Assembly (NCBI RefSeq): GCF_041146395.1
Contig: NC_090999.1
Location: 65,353,001 to 65,417,000 of the forward strand
DNA from: Eulemur rufifrons
Taxonomy: Eukaryota > Chordata > Mammalia > Primates > Lemuridae
DNA length: 64,000 bases
Direction of reading: 5' to 3'
Shown here: in pieces, positions 1-16,100 of the stretch
Layout: each line of letters starts with the position of its first letter
Position numbering within the stretch: the first letter of the stretch is position 1
The notes under the pieces: model-generated
Databases searched by the model: none
Told to the model about the DNA's origin: nothing
What the model saw: the letters and a program-made list of their open reading frames with translations, nothing else
Translations under genes and position numbers: made by a program

Positions 1-371
1 GACTTTCTTTTTCAAAACTAATAATAATTCTTTAATATTATCAAATATCCATTCTATACTCATATTTTCACAATTGGCTTATAAATATTTTTTTAGTTTC
101 TTGTGTTGGAATTGGAATCCACACAAGAAACATAATTACAATTAGTTAATGTGATCCTTATGTCTTTAAAAATCTATAAGTCCCACTATTAATGTATCTA
201 ATACTTTTTTCTTGAAATTTTGTTAGTGAAGAAGCCAGGTTGTTTGTCTTATGGAGTTTCTCAGGGTCTGACTTCTGCTGTTTGAATCCTCAAGGTCTCT
301 TTGAACGTGTTCTTCTATGCTTTTCATTTCCTATAAGTTGATGGTAATAGCTAGAGGTTTGATTACATTCA

Positions 372-404
372 GGATGGATGGATGGATGGATGGATAGATA
401 GAGA
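372..404. repeat. (GGAT)n/(GATA)n microsatellite
   Basis: About six GGAT units followed by GATAGATAGA, a nearly perfect tetranucleotide run. Confidence 0.9.
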
Positions 405-1176
405 CAGTTTTCTCTTTTTTGGCAAGACAGCTTGACCAGCGGTGCTGTGTACACTCATTAAGGAGGTACATGATGCCCGGTTGCCTTTTTTCATTTAATG
501 TTAGCAACAATTGATGGTCAGTTCACAGATCTATTAATTTACTAAGGGTTGTAAAATGGTGATTTCTTAATTCTATCATTCCTTTTTAACTAGTTAGAAC
601 ACTTTTATAAGGAGGAACTACTCTTTTTCAACTACTTGGTTACTATGAGGTTTAGTTCTTATAAGAAAAAGTAAATGCTTGATTCTTTCCTTGTATTTAT
701 CGTATTTATCATATTTGTTCCCTTGTATCCTCCAGAGGAAATCTGTGAGTCTGTTGGAGGCTTTTTTAAGTCATGCTTTTTTAAAAGAACTGCTTATGCC
801 AAAATTCTCTTCAGTGGCAGACTTCTTTACCAATTGCCTTTGCATTTTTAGCCTTAATTTTTTTTTCCAGGAAGACTCTTGCTTAATTATCCAGTAACTC
901 TCATTTCTGTAAACTGAATTAAAATACTGGCTGCAAGGAACCTATGTAATTTCTTAAAGGAACTGTATTCTTTGCAGAAAACAGAATTTTGAACAAAATT
1001 TAAACATGGATTTTTTTTTAAAAGGCATCTAAATTGCTTTCATTATAAGATGCAATATTCTTTTTCTTTATTCAAGGTTTTCTTCACAGAATAGCTTATT
1101 CCATGGAGAAATAAATGTTTTAAGTTTGGGTCCTTTCTCCACTACGTAGGTTTATGAGTCTCTCCCCAACCCCAAT

Positions 1177-1200
1177 ACACACACACACACACACACACAC
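1177..1200. repeat. (AC)12 microsatellite
   Basis: Twelve uninterrupted AC dinucleotides. Confidence 0.95.
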
Positions 1201-2054
1201 TGCATTCTATATTCTTGGTTATATTTCAATTCAGAATTACTTTCCACTTTATGTTGCTTCAAACTTTTAAGCAACTTAGGACTGTCAGGAAGTCCAGTCT
1301 GGCTTTTGTGGTGACCCTGGAAAATGCTCAGCCCAAACAGTCAGTCCTTGCCACAGTGATGCTGGCTCTATTGCCAACGTGTTTGCTGTTAGTTGTCAAC
1401 ATTTTTTATCTGACTTCTGCTAAAATTAACTGCACTTGGAATACAGTCTTTCTGTTTCATCAGTATAATTACTGGCCCTAGAGCGCCTTCCAAAGCTGTT
1501 GTTTATAATGATTCATGCAGCAGAAAATATACAACTTGATTCTTGAGAGCCAAGCAATGACAATTCAATCCTGGGACAGAAAATGCAAAAAGAATCAGTA
1601 TAAAAAACCAGTGGTAAAGAAGATTTCTTCCTGCTTAAGCGAATTTTTTTTTTTTTTTTTTTTTTTATGAAGGAAACACACATATACACAAAGCCTGCAG
1701 TTTAAAATATCTCTCATTCTAAAAATCAATGAACAATATCTATTTGGTAGCTCATCTCAGCCAGGTTAATTATAGACTGGATAAACTTTATGCAAGGACA
1801 AAACAAGGGACGGCTGCTGATGCTATTTCAGGAGTACGAAGGCCCCATGTTTCTCCAAATGCGCGTGCTCTCTCTCTGTCCTGGTCAATACTGAAATGTC
1901 ACCATTCGTGTTTCATTCCTTCAGGAATGGCAAACTCCACCCAGGAAAGAGGATCGAATCTGGTTACAATGCTCGTATCTCCAGGGAAGGTTAACACTTC
2001 AACTCTTCATCTTCCTCTGTGTGAAGGGTGGACAGGTTCTTCCCAGCATCAGGC

Positions 2055-2195
2055 TTAGCTTGAGGCGGCAGTTCTCACCGCTGCCTGCACAAATCACCTG
2101 GGAAGCTTTCACAAAACATGGCTGCCAGGGCTCTACCTTACACCAATTGAATCAGAATCTCTTGGGTGGGGCCTGAGTACCATTATTTTTTAAAG
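2055..2195 (+). mobile_element. MER5-type hAT MITE fragment
   Basis: The block contains CAGTTCTCACCG, ATCACCTGGGAAGCTTT, AATTGAATCAGAATCTCTTGG and GTGGGGCCTGAGTACC in the order of the MER5A family of non-autonomous hAT-Charlie transposons, known from memory. The terminal inverted repeat at the 3' side is not clear. Confidence 0.7.
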
Positions 2196-2199
2196 TTAA

Positions 2200-4827
2200 A
2201 GTGTCCTGTGTAACGTCTCACGTGGGAGTAGGGTTATAAGGCCGGGGGGCTGAGGTACGAGGGAGAAATGGAGCAGATACGGGCAGGGCATGGCATGAGG
2301 ACATGGTGTGGGGCACACTGACAAACTCCACCCAGGAAAGAAGGAATGAAAGAGGGCCAGGCCCGACAAGGCTGTACATATACCAGGGAGTCCTCTCCAC
2401 CCCCAGCCCTGCGCACCACTCTTTAGATCTGTCTAACCCGTAGGCCCTCCTCTTGTTGGTGGGGTGGGGAGGTGCAACGCAGGCCTTGCCAATTGGAGCA
2501 CTGCCTCCCTCTGAGACAGTGATTGGTGTGGGGTGGACCCAAACTGAAACCATCAGTTTTGGATCTGTTCCCACTGAGATTGCCGAACTGTGAAAATGAA
2601 AGCTAGAGCTACTAGTGGCTGTCTGACCATGACGAGGGGAGAGGCTGCCTCAGATGAAGCCACCATAAATGAAGCAGAACCAGGATTTAGAGAGCCAATC
2701 CTGATGACATCCTCTGACCATGGGATCTTGCCCGACATATTGCCTAGACTTTACAGTTGTGGGAACTAAGTTCATTTGCTTGAGTCATTTTGAGTTGAAA
2801 TACCTATAAATTACAACAACAACAACAAAAAATCTGAATAATAGACAAGTGGAGAGGCCCAAATGAGTCAATGGAATTCTCTGGGTTTCAGGGTCATATC
2901 TGTTACTGCTCCTACCCTGGAGGTAGATTTGGTCAAATAAATAGGGGTAAAACTTACTATAAGCTATAGAAAAGAAATTGAGATTATTACAGTGTTTCAA
3001 AGTTAATGTGTTAGACTCTTTATTTTAATTGTAAATAAATAGTACAAAGAAGAGTCATGCCTTTAGCTATGTTCCCAATTTTAAAGAAAAACCTACACAG
3101 CTCTTTTTTTTCTGAGTTAATTTAAGCTATGTTAATAATAACATCAGTTAATTATCACCAACACACAACCTCCTATGGTAAATTGACCTCCCATGAAAAA
3201 TACAGTTTATAAATTTAAGTGAAAAACACAGTTTTCTCCAACAAATACTCTAATAAATTGTACAACAACTTTTGTACAACGAATACTCTAATAAATTGGA
3301 CTTTTGTACAACGAATACTCCAATAAATTGGATTTTATACACTTGTAGTCTGGAACTTACAAGTCAACATTCCTTGAAACTACTCAAATCACCATCCCAA
3401 TATTTTAGGAAATTTGAATGTCCTCCATAGCAGAGACAAGTATTAAATTGTATGATGAAAAATACAGAATAGGTTTATTTTTAACTTAAATTTTATAGTA
3501 ATTGTTGTAAAAATATTTGTCCCTTTTACCCTATCCATCTAAGATGTAAGGGCTGATTCAAGTCTTATCTTCACAAATCTCATGCATCAACTGACTCCCA
3601 TTCTTTCCTGGTTCTTTATGAACACTTGCTAATTGGTACTGAAGGTCTATCAAATTCAGTTATACTCTTTAACCTAAATTGATTTAAATAAAATAGTACT
3701 TATGCTTATAATTTTCTGATTTCACAGGTCTGTACTCAAAATGCCCCAATCTTGTGTTTTCTCTGTGAAGCAAGCAGAGAGTGGGATGCAGTTTTAGGGA
3801 CAAGACCTGTGTCTACAGGGTGGAGAAATGAGTTTAGGACCAAACATATAAGTCACCAAAGTCTCAGGTACAAGCAAACCATGACATGTGGGTATCCCAG
3901 GTCAAACTAACCATCTGGTACCCTTTCTAACTGATACTCCTTAAATTTGCTCAGCATTTAGTTATGTGTGAACTGCAGCCAGCAGTTTTTGTTTATTGGT
4001 TGCTGGATTCCACGTTGTGGTTATTGTTATTTTAATTTCTACTCCAGGGTACTGCTTTCTTCAGCAGAGGTAAGACCAATTACTGTTTCAAAAATTATGT
4101 AAGAGGTTGCATATGGAAACCTGAAGTAACTGGTGCCATCATTCTGACTTATCTCAAGTATGTCTTAACATGGCTTATAAACTAGCAACCCAACTGACAT
4201 GCTTTCTTGCCCTGCCATCCCTGCCTTGGAGCAGGCCATTGCATAGATTGAATCCTAGTTCTAGGGCAGCTGCTATCTCTGGGCCATGGCTTATCTCAAA
4301 AGGATGTTTTCTCTGGGACTTCACTTTCTGATAGTTCTGCAACTATCCCAAAGGGAGCCCATAGAGTTCAGGTTCGGGGACCATCTTCATTCCCTCTCAT
4401 TCTGACAGGTGCCTTTTATTCCATCCCATGGATCCATGAGACCACGCCATACTCAGCCCATCTCTCACCCTGAATATTTTCTAGGTAGGAGTCAGACAGC
4501 AGTCCAGTGTGTCCTCCTAACTTAAGGGGACACATATCCTCTAAGTGATTTCCCCTGAAGTCTCGCTCTCCTGACTTGGCCTGCAAGGAAGCACCTACAC
4601 ACACATATACTTTTTCCCTTAAGGTCTAGGTATCCGATGAAATTCTCCTCACAAATTCTCCTTGATCTCCAACTCCTGACCCTTTTTTATCTTTGAGGTA
4701 GAGATGTTAGAATCATGTAACTAATTTTTGAATACTTACTTGGAAATTCCTATAGGATGCCTTGTCTCACAGCTCATATTTTCATCTGATATCTATTTCC
4801 TGAGAGTTCAGCCAAAACTTCCATTTT
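2200..4827. other. Intergenic, no gene recognised
   Basis: No exon supported. The stretch includes the second copy of a 20-bp direct repeat (2322-2341) and a small tandem array (3240-3331); the rest is unassigned AT-rich DNA. Confidence 0.5.
3240..3331. repeat. 32-bp minisatellite, about 2.7 copies
   Basis: Units 3268-3299 and 3300-3331 are 32 bp each and differ at one position (CTCTAATAAATTGG against CTCCAATAAATTGG). A partial upstream copy (ACAAATACTCTAATAAATTG) begins at 3241. Confidence 0.9.
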
Positions 4828-4842
4828 AATTTTCTGTTTCTA

Positions 4843-5183
4843 GGCCGGGCGCGGTGGCTCACGCCTGTAATCCTAGCACTCTGGGAGGCCGAGGTGGGCG
4901 GATCGTTTGAGCTCAGGAGTTCGAGACCAGCCTGAGCAAGAGCAAGACCCCACCTCTACTAAAAATAGAAAGAAATTATATGGACAGCTAAAAATATATA
5001 TAGAAAAAAAATTAGCCGGGCATGGTGGCACATGCCTGTAGTCCCAGCTACTCGGGAGGCTGAGACAGGAGGATCGCTTGAGCTCAGGAGTTTGAGGTTG
5101 CTGTGAGCTAGGCTGACGCCACGGCACTCACTCTAGCCTGGGCAACAGAGTGAGACTCTGTCTCAAAAAAAAAAAAAAAAAAA
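4843..5183 (+). mobile_element. Alu SINE, strepsirrhine type, complete with TSDs
   Basis: A dimeric Alu from GGCCGGGCGCGGTGGCTCAC to its A-tail. The middle region has the expanded linker with GACAGCTAAAAATATATATAG, and the right arm has GTGAGCTAGGCTGACGCCA. It is flanked by a 13-bp target duplication AATTTTCTGTTTC (4828-4840 and 5184-5196). It is close to its presumed consensus and so relatively young. Confidence 0.95.
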
Positions 5184-5739
5184 AATTTTCTGTTTCCAGT
5201 AAAAACTAACATAACTAGCCTATAGAAGCACCAAAACCTCATAAAGTCACAAAGAGAAGAAGATTCTTTACCAAGCACATTAAAACAACAACGCTTTATC
5301 ATATCTCACCTGCAGAACAATCAGTTCAAGACCATCTCGTACTCTGTTTTTGCCTCTGAGGCTACATGCCTTTGTGAGGGAAACCTTGACAAACAGCATT
5401 GCTTTGACTCATTCCAAAGACACAGCCAACTTGGCTGCCTGACATTCCTCCCTCCTTGATCTATCTGGACTAATGTCAGATTCATTCCCCCAAAGAGTGC
5501 TCTGGGTACTATAGATTGAAAAGGCACCCAAGTTCACCTCTGCAGGATTTTAAGAGTCACAATTGCTATAAATAAATACAAGTCAGGTTTCCGCTGAGGG
5601 GTTTGGTAACTCGAGTATATGTGTCCTTGTTTGGGCCTCATAAATAACAGGGCAGATAAGTCCATGATTTGACATTAGATGAGGCATGGTGTCTTCTAAT
5701 TACTTACAGAGGAAGTAGGTTCTTCAATTATTTTGGAAT

Positions 5740-6000
5740 AGGAATTGCAAAAATAACAAATGCTCATTTTTTAAAATATCAACACTGACCAGGACTGAAC
5801 GGTGTTTTAAAAATCACTTGAATCCCGCCATCTAGAATATCCATGGTTAACATTAGGTAAACACCATTTCAGATACTGTTCTATACATATGTATAGAACA
5901 TGTGTATACATATGTATATACATATACATATAAACAAATAGCTAGTTTAAATAGTTAGACAGATAAATGGAGAGAAATATCTCATTCTTTCTTTTAAAAG
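5740..6000 (-). mobile_element. Probable old L1/HAL1 3' fragment with TATG-rich tract
   Basis: Phrases such as AATATCCATGGTTAACATT recall the antisense 3' end of old L1 or HAL1. The stretch 5880-5935 is a degenerate CATATG/TATA repeat. Family assignment is uncertain. Confidence 0.4.
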
Positions 6001-6414
6001 CAAGAATAAAATTGAACAGAGCATCAAATACATCCAAGCTTCTTTCTAAGCATCAAGTACTTTATACTGTATTTTACTGATTTAAAATATTGGGGCTCTA
6101 TTTTGTCTGAGAAAAGAAAAAAGGGAATAGCTTTCAGTGATTGCTGGGAGAAGTCAGGTGAGAAATCCAAGGTAGATTCCTGAAATCTCCACAAGAGCAT
6201 TGGCAGGTACCAGAGTGAAGAGATCCAGTGAGAGGCTGAGAGCCGAGAGCGCCTGGGGACGGGAGGAAGTTTGTGGTTATGCTTTGTTTGAACAGGAGAA
6301 TAGTACCAGGTATTTGATCTCTCACGCTTTGCTTGCTTGTGAGTTGTGGTCTTGTTTATTGATCACTTCACTTATATTAAAGATAAAATTTTGTCTGTGA
6401 ATATCTGCGGCCCT

Positions 6415-6680
6415 ATTTTCAACAGCAAATATTTGCCACATGCTGTATTAGGTTCTGGAGATACAGAGATAAATCCAAGACCAGCTCTGCACTCGAGATA
6501 TTTACAGTCCTATGAAGGAAGCAGCACATCGAACATATCATTGAACTATAGTAAACTATATTGAACTATGATAAAGTCACTTACAAAGGGCTATTAGGAC
6601 AAAAAGAAGTAGCTTCATCTGAGTCACTCTAGGCAAAGGGAGTATGTGCAACGATATGGGAAATAACAATATAACATTTA
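6415..6680 (-). mobile_element. L2 LINE 3' fragment, antisense
   Basis: AGCAAATATTTGCCACATGCTG...GGTTCTGGAGATACAGAGATAA is the reverse complement of the L2 3' end in its usual order. Confidence 0.65.
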
Positions 6681-7269
6681 TTTCTGGAATAAGAACTAGT
6701 TGCATAGGCAGAGGAGGCTGCCTCGTTAGCATCCCCGTCTGAGTTTGCTGACTCTGATGGACACACCTGTAGGCTGCCACGGGTTTTGTAAGCTAAGTAA
6801 CGAGAAAGGGGAAATGTCTGTGAGGGCTTACCCAGGAACGCATCAAGTAACTGTGACATCCTGAAACCATCCTGGTGCTTAGATTAAACGTACACCTCAG
6901 AGAAAGCCATCTTGCTTTCTTGTCTCATTCATTAGTCAAGACTAGAAACCGTGTGATGCCTACGTGCAGTGGACGCCAGTGAACTGAAACCACAGCTTTC
7001 TCTTCTCTATTCCATCCCCAGACCTGAGCCTCTCATTAATCCCTTCCTTTGTTCCTACTTACAGCATCCAGAGGAATAATGTTTTCATTATTCCCAAATA
7101 AATTTATTTTCAAATGAGAAGGTCCTCCAAGATATCTTTGAGTAACACTCAGAACGCTTTTCTTAGAATTCTAGAAAGGAAAAAAATAAAAAGAAATCTA
7201 AAATACTTACAGATAGTGGAAATGCCTTCCTCTAATCAGGATATTTTCTTTAGGTAGGTTCTTCGAGAC

Positions 7270-7405
7270 CCTCTAGAAACTCAGCTTCTTTAGCCCCACC
7301 CCAAACCCAATGAATAAGAAGCTCTGGGATTGGAACCAGCTGTCTGTATCCTAACAAGTTTCAGGTGATTGTGATTCACACAGAAGTTTGAGAACCATTG
7401 CTCTT
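7270..7405 (+). mobile_element. MER5-type hAT MITE
   Basis: AGCCCCACCCCAAACC, AAGCTCTGGGATTGGAACCAG, AACAAGTTTCAGGTGATTGTG and AGTTTGAGAACCATTGCTCT follow the MER5A consensus through to its 3' terminal inverted repeat. Confidence 0.8.
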
Positions 7406-7609
7406 CTAGGGTAATAAATACGGAAGAGCCCACACATCCATAAATTCTTCTGACACAAAACTGCCGATTATGTTACAAAAGTGTTTTTATTTAAATTTTA
7501 TTCCTTGGGATCAATGCACAAGCCTCTTAAAGTGACCATACCTTACTTGGGGGAGTCACAGCCACAGATTCACAGACCCAGAGAGGTGCTTCAGGGGTTA
7601 CCTTCTGCA

Positions 7610-7705
7610 AACCTCTTCTTTTGTAGATGAGGAAACTGAGGCTCAGAGAGGCCAAGGAACTTGTCCAAGGCCACAGAGCCAATCAGCAGAGAACCAAGTG
7701 TAGTC
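7610..7705 (-). mobile_element. MIR SINE, antisense
   Basis: GATGAGGAAACTGAGGCTCA, GAGAGGCCAAGGAACTTGTC and CAAGGCCACAGAGCC are the conserved MIR core in reverse orientation. Confidence 0.85.
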
Positions 7706-7829
7706 TCCAGACTTGACAAAAAATTCAAAGTCCACATGACAGATGTTAACATAATTGCACAAACAATCGTCTAGCAAAAAAACAGGGATCCAAAGAGATG
7801 AACCATAGAGAAATAGTTCTACTATTTTA

Positions 7830-8230
7830 AACAATTTTTATTGTTTTATTAAAAAAGTAATAAACATTCCTTGTAGGAAATTTAGAATAAATAGAACATA
7901 TAAAAACAAAAAGACCATAATTATGGAGAGATAAGTGCTATTAACATTTTAGTGTGTGTGCATGTATGTAATGTGTTTAGAGAGAAAGTACTTAGGTAGT
8001 ATGTATATATGTATGTGTATATATATGGCTTCTCACATATTTTTGTAGAATGTATATATATATGGATTATATAATACACAGAATTTATATCTTGTTTTTT
8101 TCACTTAACATTTCTTTAGTAATCAAAAGCACCATTTAATTATTGATTAGTATTTCATCGAAATCTTTCTAAAAATTTTTCTTACTGTTTCACATTTAAA
8201 TTGTTTCCAGTGTTTTACTCTTGTGAACAA
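7830..8230 (-). mobile_element. Old L1/HAL1 3' fragment, antisense, with (TA)n tract
   Basis: AAACATTCCTTGTAGGAAATT...AACATTTTAGTGTG...CACATTTAAATTGTTTCCAG...TTGTGAACAA resembles reverse-complemented 3' regions of mammal-wide L1. It contains TATA/TATG-rich microsatellite around 8000-8065. Confidence 0.5.
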
Positions 8231-12379
<4,149 letters not shown>

Positions 12380-12960
12380 TTTTTATTACTTCTATCAATT
12401 AGGATGTTTCTATTGCAAATAACAGACAATCCTACTCCAGTTGATTTATACAATAAAGGGATTATATTGTTTTGTAAAACTTTTTTTTTTTTTAACGGGC
12501 CTCAAGAGAGGGGTCCGGGCGAGATTCTCGGGTCCTGGGAGAGAGAGAGAGACCCGAGAAGTCGCCTGTTTTGTAAAACTTGAAAATCTAAAATAGAGAA
12601 GTCTTTAAGAAATGCTTGACCTAGTGGTTCAATGAAGTTACCCAGGATCCAATATTATTATCATCTTCTGCTGTGTCTTTCACATTTTTGCTTCATCCTA
12701 AGACTGGAGTCATTACCTCTGAAAAAAAATTGGTTTTTTGTCCAAAATTGGATCATGTGAAATCATAAAGGCTACCTTCTTCACTATCCGCTCATGGGTC
12801 CACAGATCCATATGTGTGCTTGGATCTCTGTTCCACCTGTGTAAATCCACTCACAAAACCCTATTTACTGGTTTCCAAAAACAAACAAAATACCATTCTC
12901 CCCAGACATTTAATCAATCTAGAAACCCCTGAAGATTTGCACTCAAAGGAGGAGGTGCCT
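12380..12960. mobile_element. Unassigned ancient interspersed repeat
   Basis: GCAAATAACAGACAATCCTA...GTTGATTTATACAATAAAGG has the look of an old LTR or DNA-transposon end seen widely in mammals, but I cannot name it. It is split by the small retroposon at 12483-12566. Confidence 0.35.
12468..12581 (-). mobile_element. Retroposed small GC-rich RNA with perfect 15-bp TSD
   Basis: TGTTTTGTAAAACTT occurs at 12468-12482 and again at 12567-12581. Between them is an 84-bp insert: on the minus strand 12566-12494 is a GC-rich 73-nt sequence starting GGCGACTTCTCGGGTC, followed by an A11 tail. An oligo-A tail plus a target duplication is the signature of L1-mediated retroposition. The RNA contains a perfect 10-bp inverted repeat (TTCTCGGGTC / GACCCGAGAA) around a CT-rich loop. 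There is no AATAAA and no pol III B box, and it is not Alu, tRNA, Y, U or 7SL RNA as far as I can recognise. Confidence 0.85.
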
Positions 12961-13130
12961 AAGCCCTAAACGGTCCCCACCTGGATGCTCTCTTCTCAAC
13001 TCTCCCATATACACTCCCAGGAATGAGCTAGTCCTCACAGGTAGTCCTGCAGAGTAGATTTTTCCCCTCTGGAGCCAGGACACTAGCTGACTTACCCTCT
13101 CCGAAAGGTAACGGAGGCATTTTCTCTTTT

Positions 13131-16100
13131 TTTCCCCTCAGGTTTATTGAGGTGTGACTGACAAATAAAAATTGTACATATTTATGGTATACAATGTGTT
13201 TTGGTATATGTACACACTGAGAAATGATTACCACAATCAAGCTATTTAACATATCCAACAACTCACATAGTTTTTCTCTTTTGTGAGTGGTGAGAATATT
13301 TTTATCTGTTCATTCATCAATGGAAATTTAGGTTAATTCTATATCTTGGCTATTGTGAATAATGCTGCAATGAACTAAGTGCATAAATCTTTTTGATATA
13401 TTGATCTCATTTCCTTTGTATATATACCCAGAAGTAGGACTGTTTGATTATATGGTAATTCTATTTTTAATCTTTTGAGCAACCTTTATGTTGTTTTCCA
13501 TAATGGCTGTCCTAATTTACATTTCCACATAGTGCAGGGTTCCCTTTTCTCCACATCCTTGCCAACATTTATCTTTTGTCTTTTTGATAATAGCCATTCA
13601 AACAGGTGTGAAGTGATAGCAGACTGTGGTTTTAATTTGCATTTCCTGGAAGATGGGTGATGTTGAACATTTTTTCATGAACTTTTTGGCCATCTGTATG
13701 TCTTCTTTGGGAAATGTTTATTCAGGTCCTTAGCTCATTTTTTAATGGGATTTTTTTTTTTCTTGCTATTCAGTTGTTTGGGTTACTTACATATTTTGGA
13801 TATTAACCCCTTATCAGATGTCTGGTTTGCAAATGCTTTCTCTCATTGTATAGGCTGTCTCTATGCTCAGTTATTTATTTTGTTGTACAGAGCTTTTTTT
13901 AGTTTGATATAATCTGATTTGTCTATTTTTGCTTCTGTTGCCTGTGCTTTTGGTATTATGTTCAAAAAATCATTGACCAGACCAATGTCAAGACATTTTT
14001 TTTTTTCACATGTTTTCTTTTAGTGATTTTACAGATCCAGGTCTTATATTTAAGTCTTCAATCCATTTTGAGTTGGTTCTTGTATATGGTGTGAGATAAA
14101 GTCTAATCTCATTTATCTATGGGTGGATATATAGTTTTCCCAACACCATTTATTAAAGAGACTATGTTTTCCTCATTGTGTGTTTTGGCACCTTTGTTTA
14201 AGATCAGTTCATCATAAATGTGTAGATTTATTTCTGGACTCTTTATTTTTTTCCATTAGTCTGTATGTCTTTTTTTATGCCAGTATCATGCTGTTATGTT
14301 GTAGATTTTGAAATAAGGTAATTCGATCCTTCCAGCTTTGTTTTTTTCCTCAAGATTGCTTTGTCTATTTGGAGTGTTTTGGGATCCTAAACAAATTTTA
14401 AGGCTTTTTTTCTCTTTCAGTGAAAAGTATGGAAAAAATTCCAAATGTCATGAAATTTTGATAGGGATTTCACTGACTCTGTAGATTTCTTTGGATAGTA
14501 TAGATATTTTAACAATATTAGTTTGGGCTCTTTTCATTTATTTGTGACTTATTCAACCTCTTTATCAGTGTTTTATAGTTTTTAGTGTAAGGTCTTTCAC
14601 CTCCTTTGTTAAATTTATTCCTAAGTATTTTATTATTCTTGATGCTATTGTTAATAGGATTTTTTCTTGATTTGTTTTTCAGATAGTTCATTGTTGATAT
14701 ATAGAAAGGCAACTGATTTTTTGATATTAATTTTGTATCTTGCAAATTTACTAAATTTATTAGTTCTAACCATTTTTTGGTGGAGTCTTTAGGGTTTTCT
14801 TAATATATATAAGAATGTGTCATCTGAAGACAGAGTCAATTTTTACTTCCTTCTTTCTAATTTGGATGCTTTTATTTCTTTTTTCTTTCCCAGTTTCTCT
14901 GGCAAGTACTTCTAATGCTATGTTAAATAGAACTGGCAAGAGAATGCATTTTTATTTTGATCCTGATCTTAGAACAAAAACTTTCAGCTTTTCACCATTA
15001 AGTATGTTGTTAGCCATGGGCTTGTCATATATGGCCTTCATTATGTTGAGGTACATTCCTTCTATACCTAGTGTGTTGAGAGTTTTATTAAGAACAGATG
15101 TTGAATTTTGTCAAATGCCTTTTTCTGCATCTATTGAAATGATCACATGATTTCTATCTTTTATTCTGTTAATGTAGTGTATCATATTTATTGATTTGCA
15201 TATGTTGAACTGTCCTTGCATCCCTGGGATAAATCTCACTTGATCATGGTGTATGATCCTTTTAATATGCTGTTGAATTCAGTTTGATAGTATTAAATAT
15301 TTTGCTGAGGATTTTTATAGCTATGTTCATCAGGGATATGGGCCTATAATTTTTTTGTAGTGTCATTTTTCTGGCTTTGGTATCAGGGTAATGCTTGCCT
15401 AATAAAATGAGTTGGGAAGTGTTCCCTCCTCTATGATTTTTTGGAAAAAATTGAAAAACATTGGTGTCAATTTTTTAAATTTTTAGTAAAATTCAGCAGT
15501 GAAGCTATGAGGTCCTGGACTTTTCTTTGTTGCGAGGTTTTGGATAACTAATTCAATTTCCTTATTCATTACTGGTCAGTTCAATTTTTTTTGTTGTTGT
15601 TTCTTCATGATTCCTTCTTGGTAAGAGACATGTGCCTAGGAATCTGTCCATTTCTTTTAGTTTATAATTGTTCATAGTAGTCTCTTATCCTTTGTATTTC
15701 TGTGGTATCAGATGTAAGTGTCCTCTTTCACTTATCATTTTATTTATTTGAGTCTTCTTTTTTTTCTTAGTATAGCTAAATGTTTGCCAATTTTGTTTAT
15801 CTTTTGGAAAAACCAACTCTTAGTTTCATCGATCTTTTCTATTGTTTTTCTTGTCTCTATTTTATTTAATTCTTCTCTGAGCTTTATGATCTTCTTCCTT
15901 CTACTAACTTTGGGCTTAATTTTCTTCTTATTTTTAATTCCTTGAGGTAAAAAGTTAGGTTGTTTATTTGGGATCTTTCTTTTTTCTTAATGTAAGAGTT
16001 TGACACCATAAACTTCCCTTTTTGAGCTGCTTTTGATGTATCCCATAGTTTTGGTATGTTGTGTTTCCATTTTCATTTGTCTCAAGATTTTTTCTTTCTC

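Larger units (their letters stand above)
1..2050. other. Intergenic, no gene; simple repeats only
   Basis: AT-rich sequence with no supported exon. The first 900 bases look like a decayed LINE or similar old repeat, family not assigned. Small repeats inside are a GGAT/GATA run (372-404), an AC12 run (1177-1200) and a T23 run (1644-1666). Short open frames at 679-897, 1215-1481 and 1729-2058 have no recognisable homology. Confidence 0.6.
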
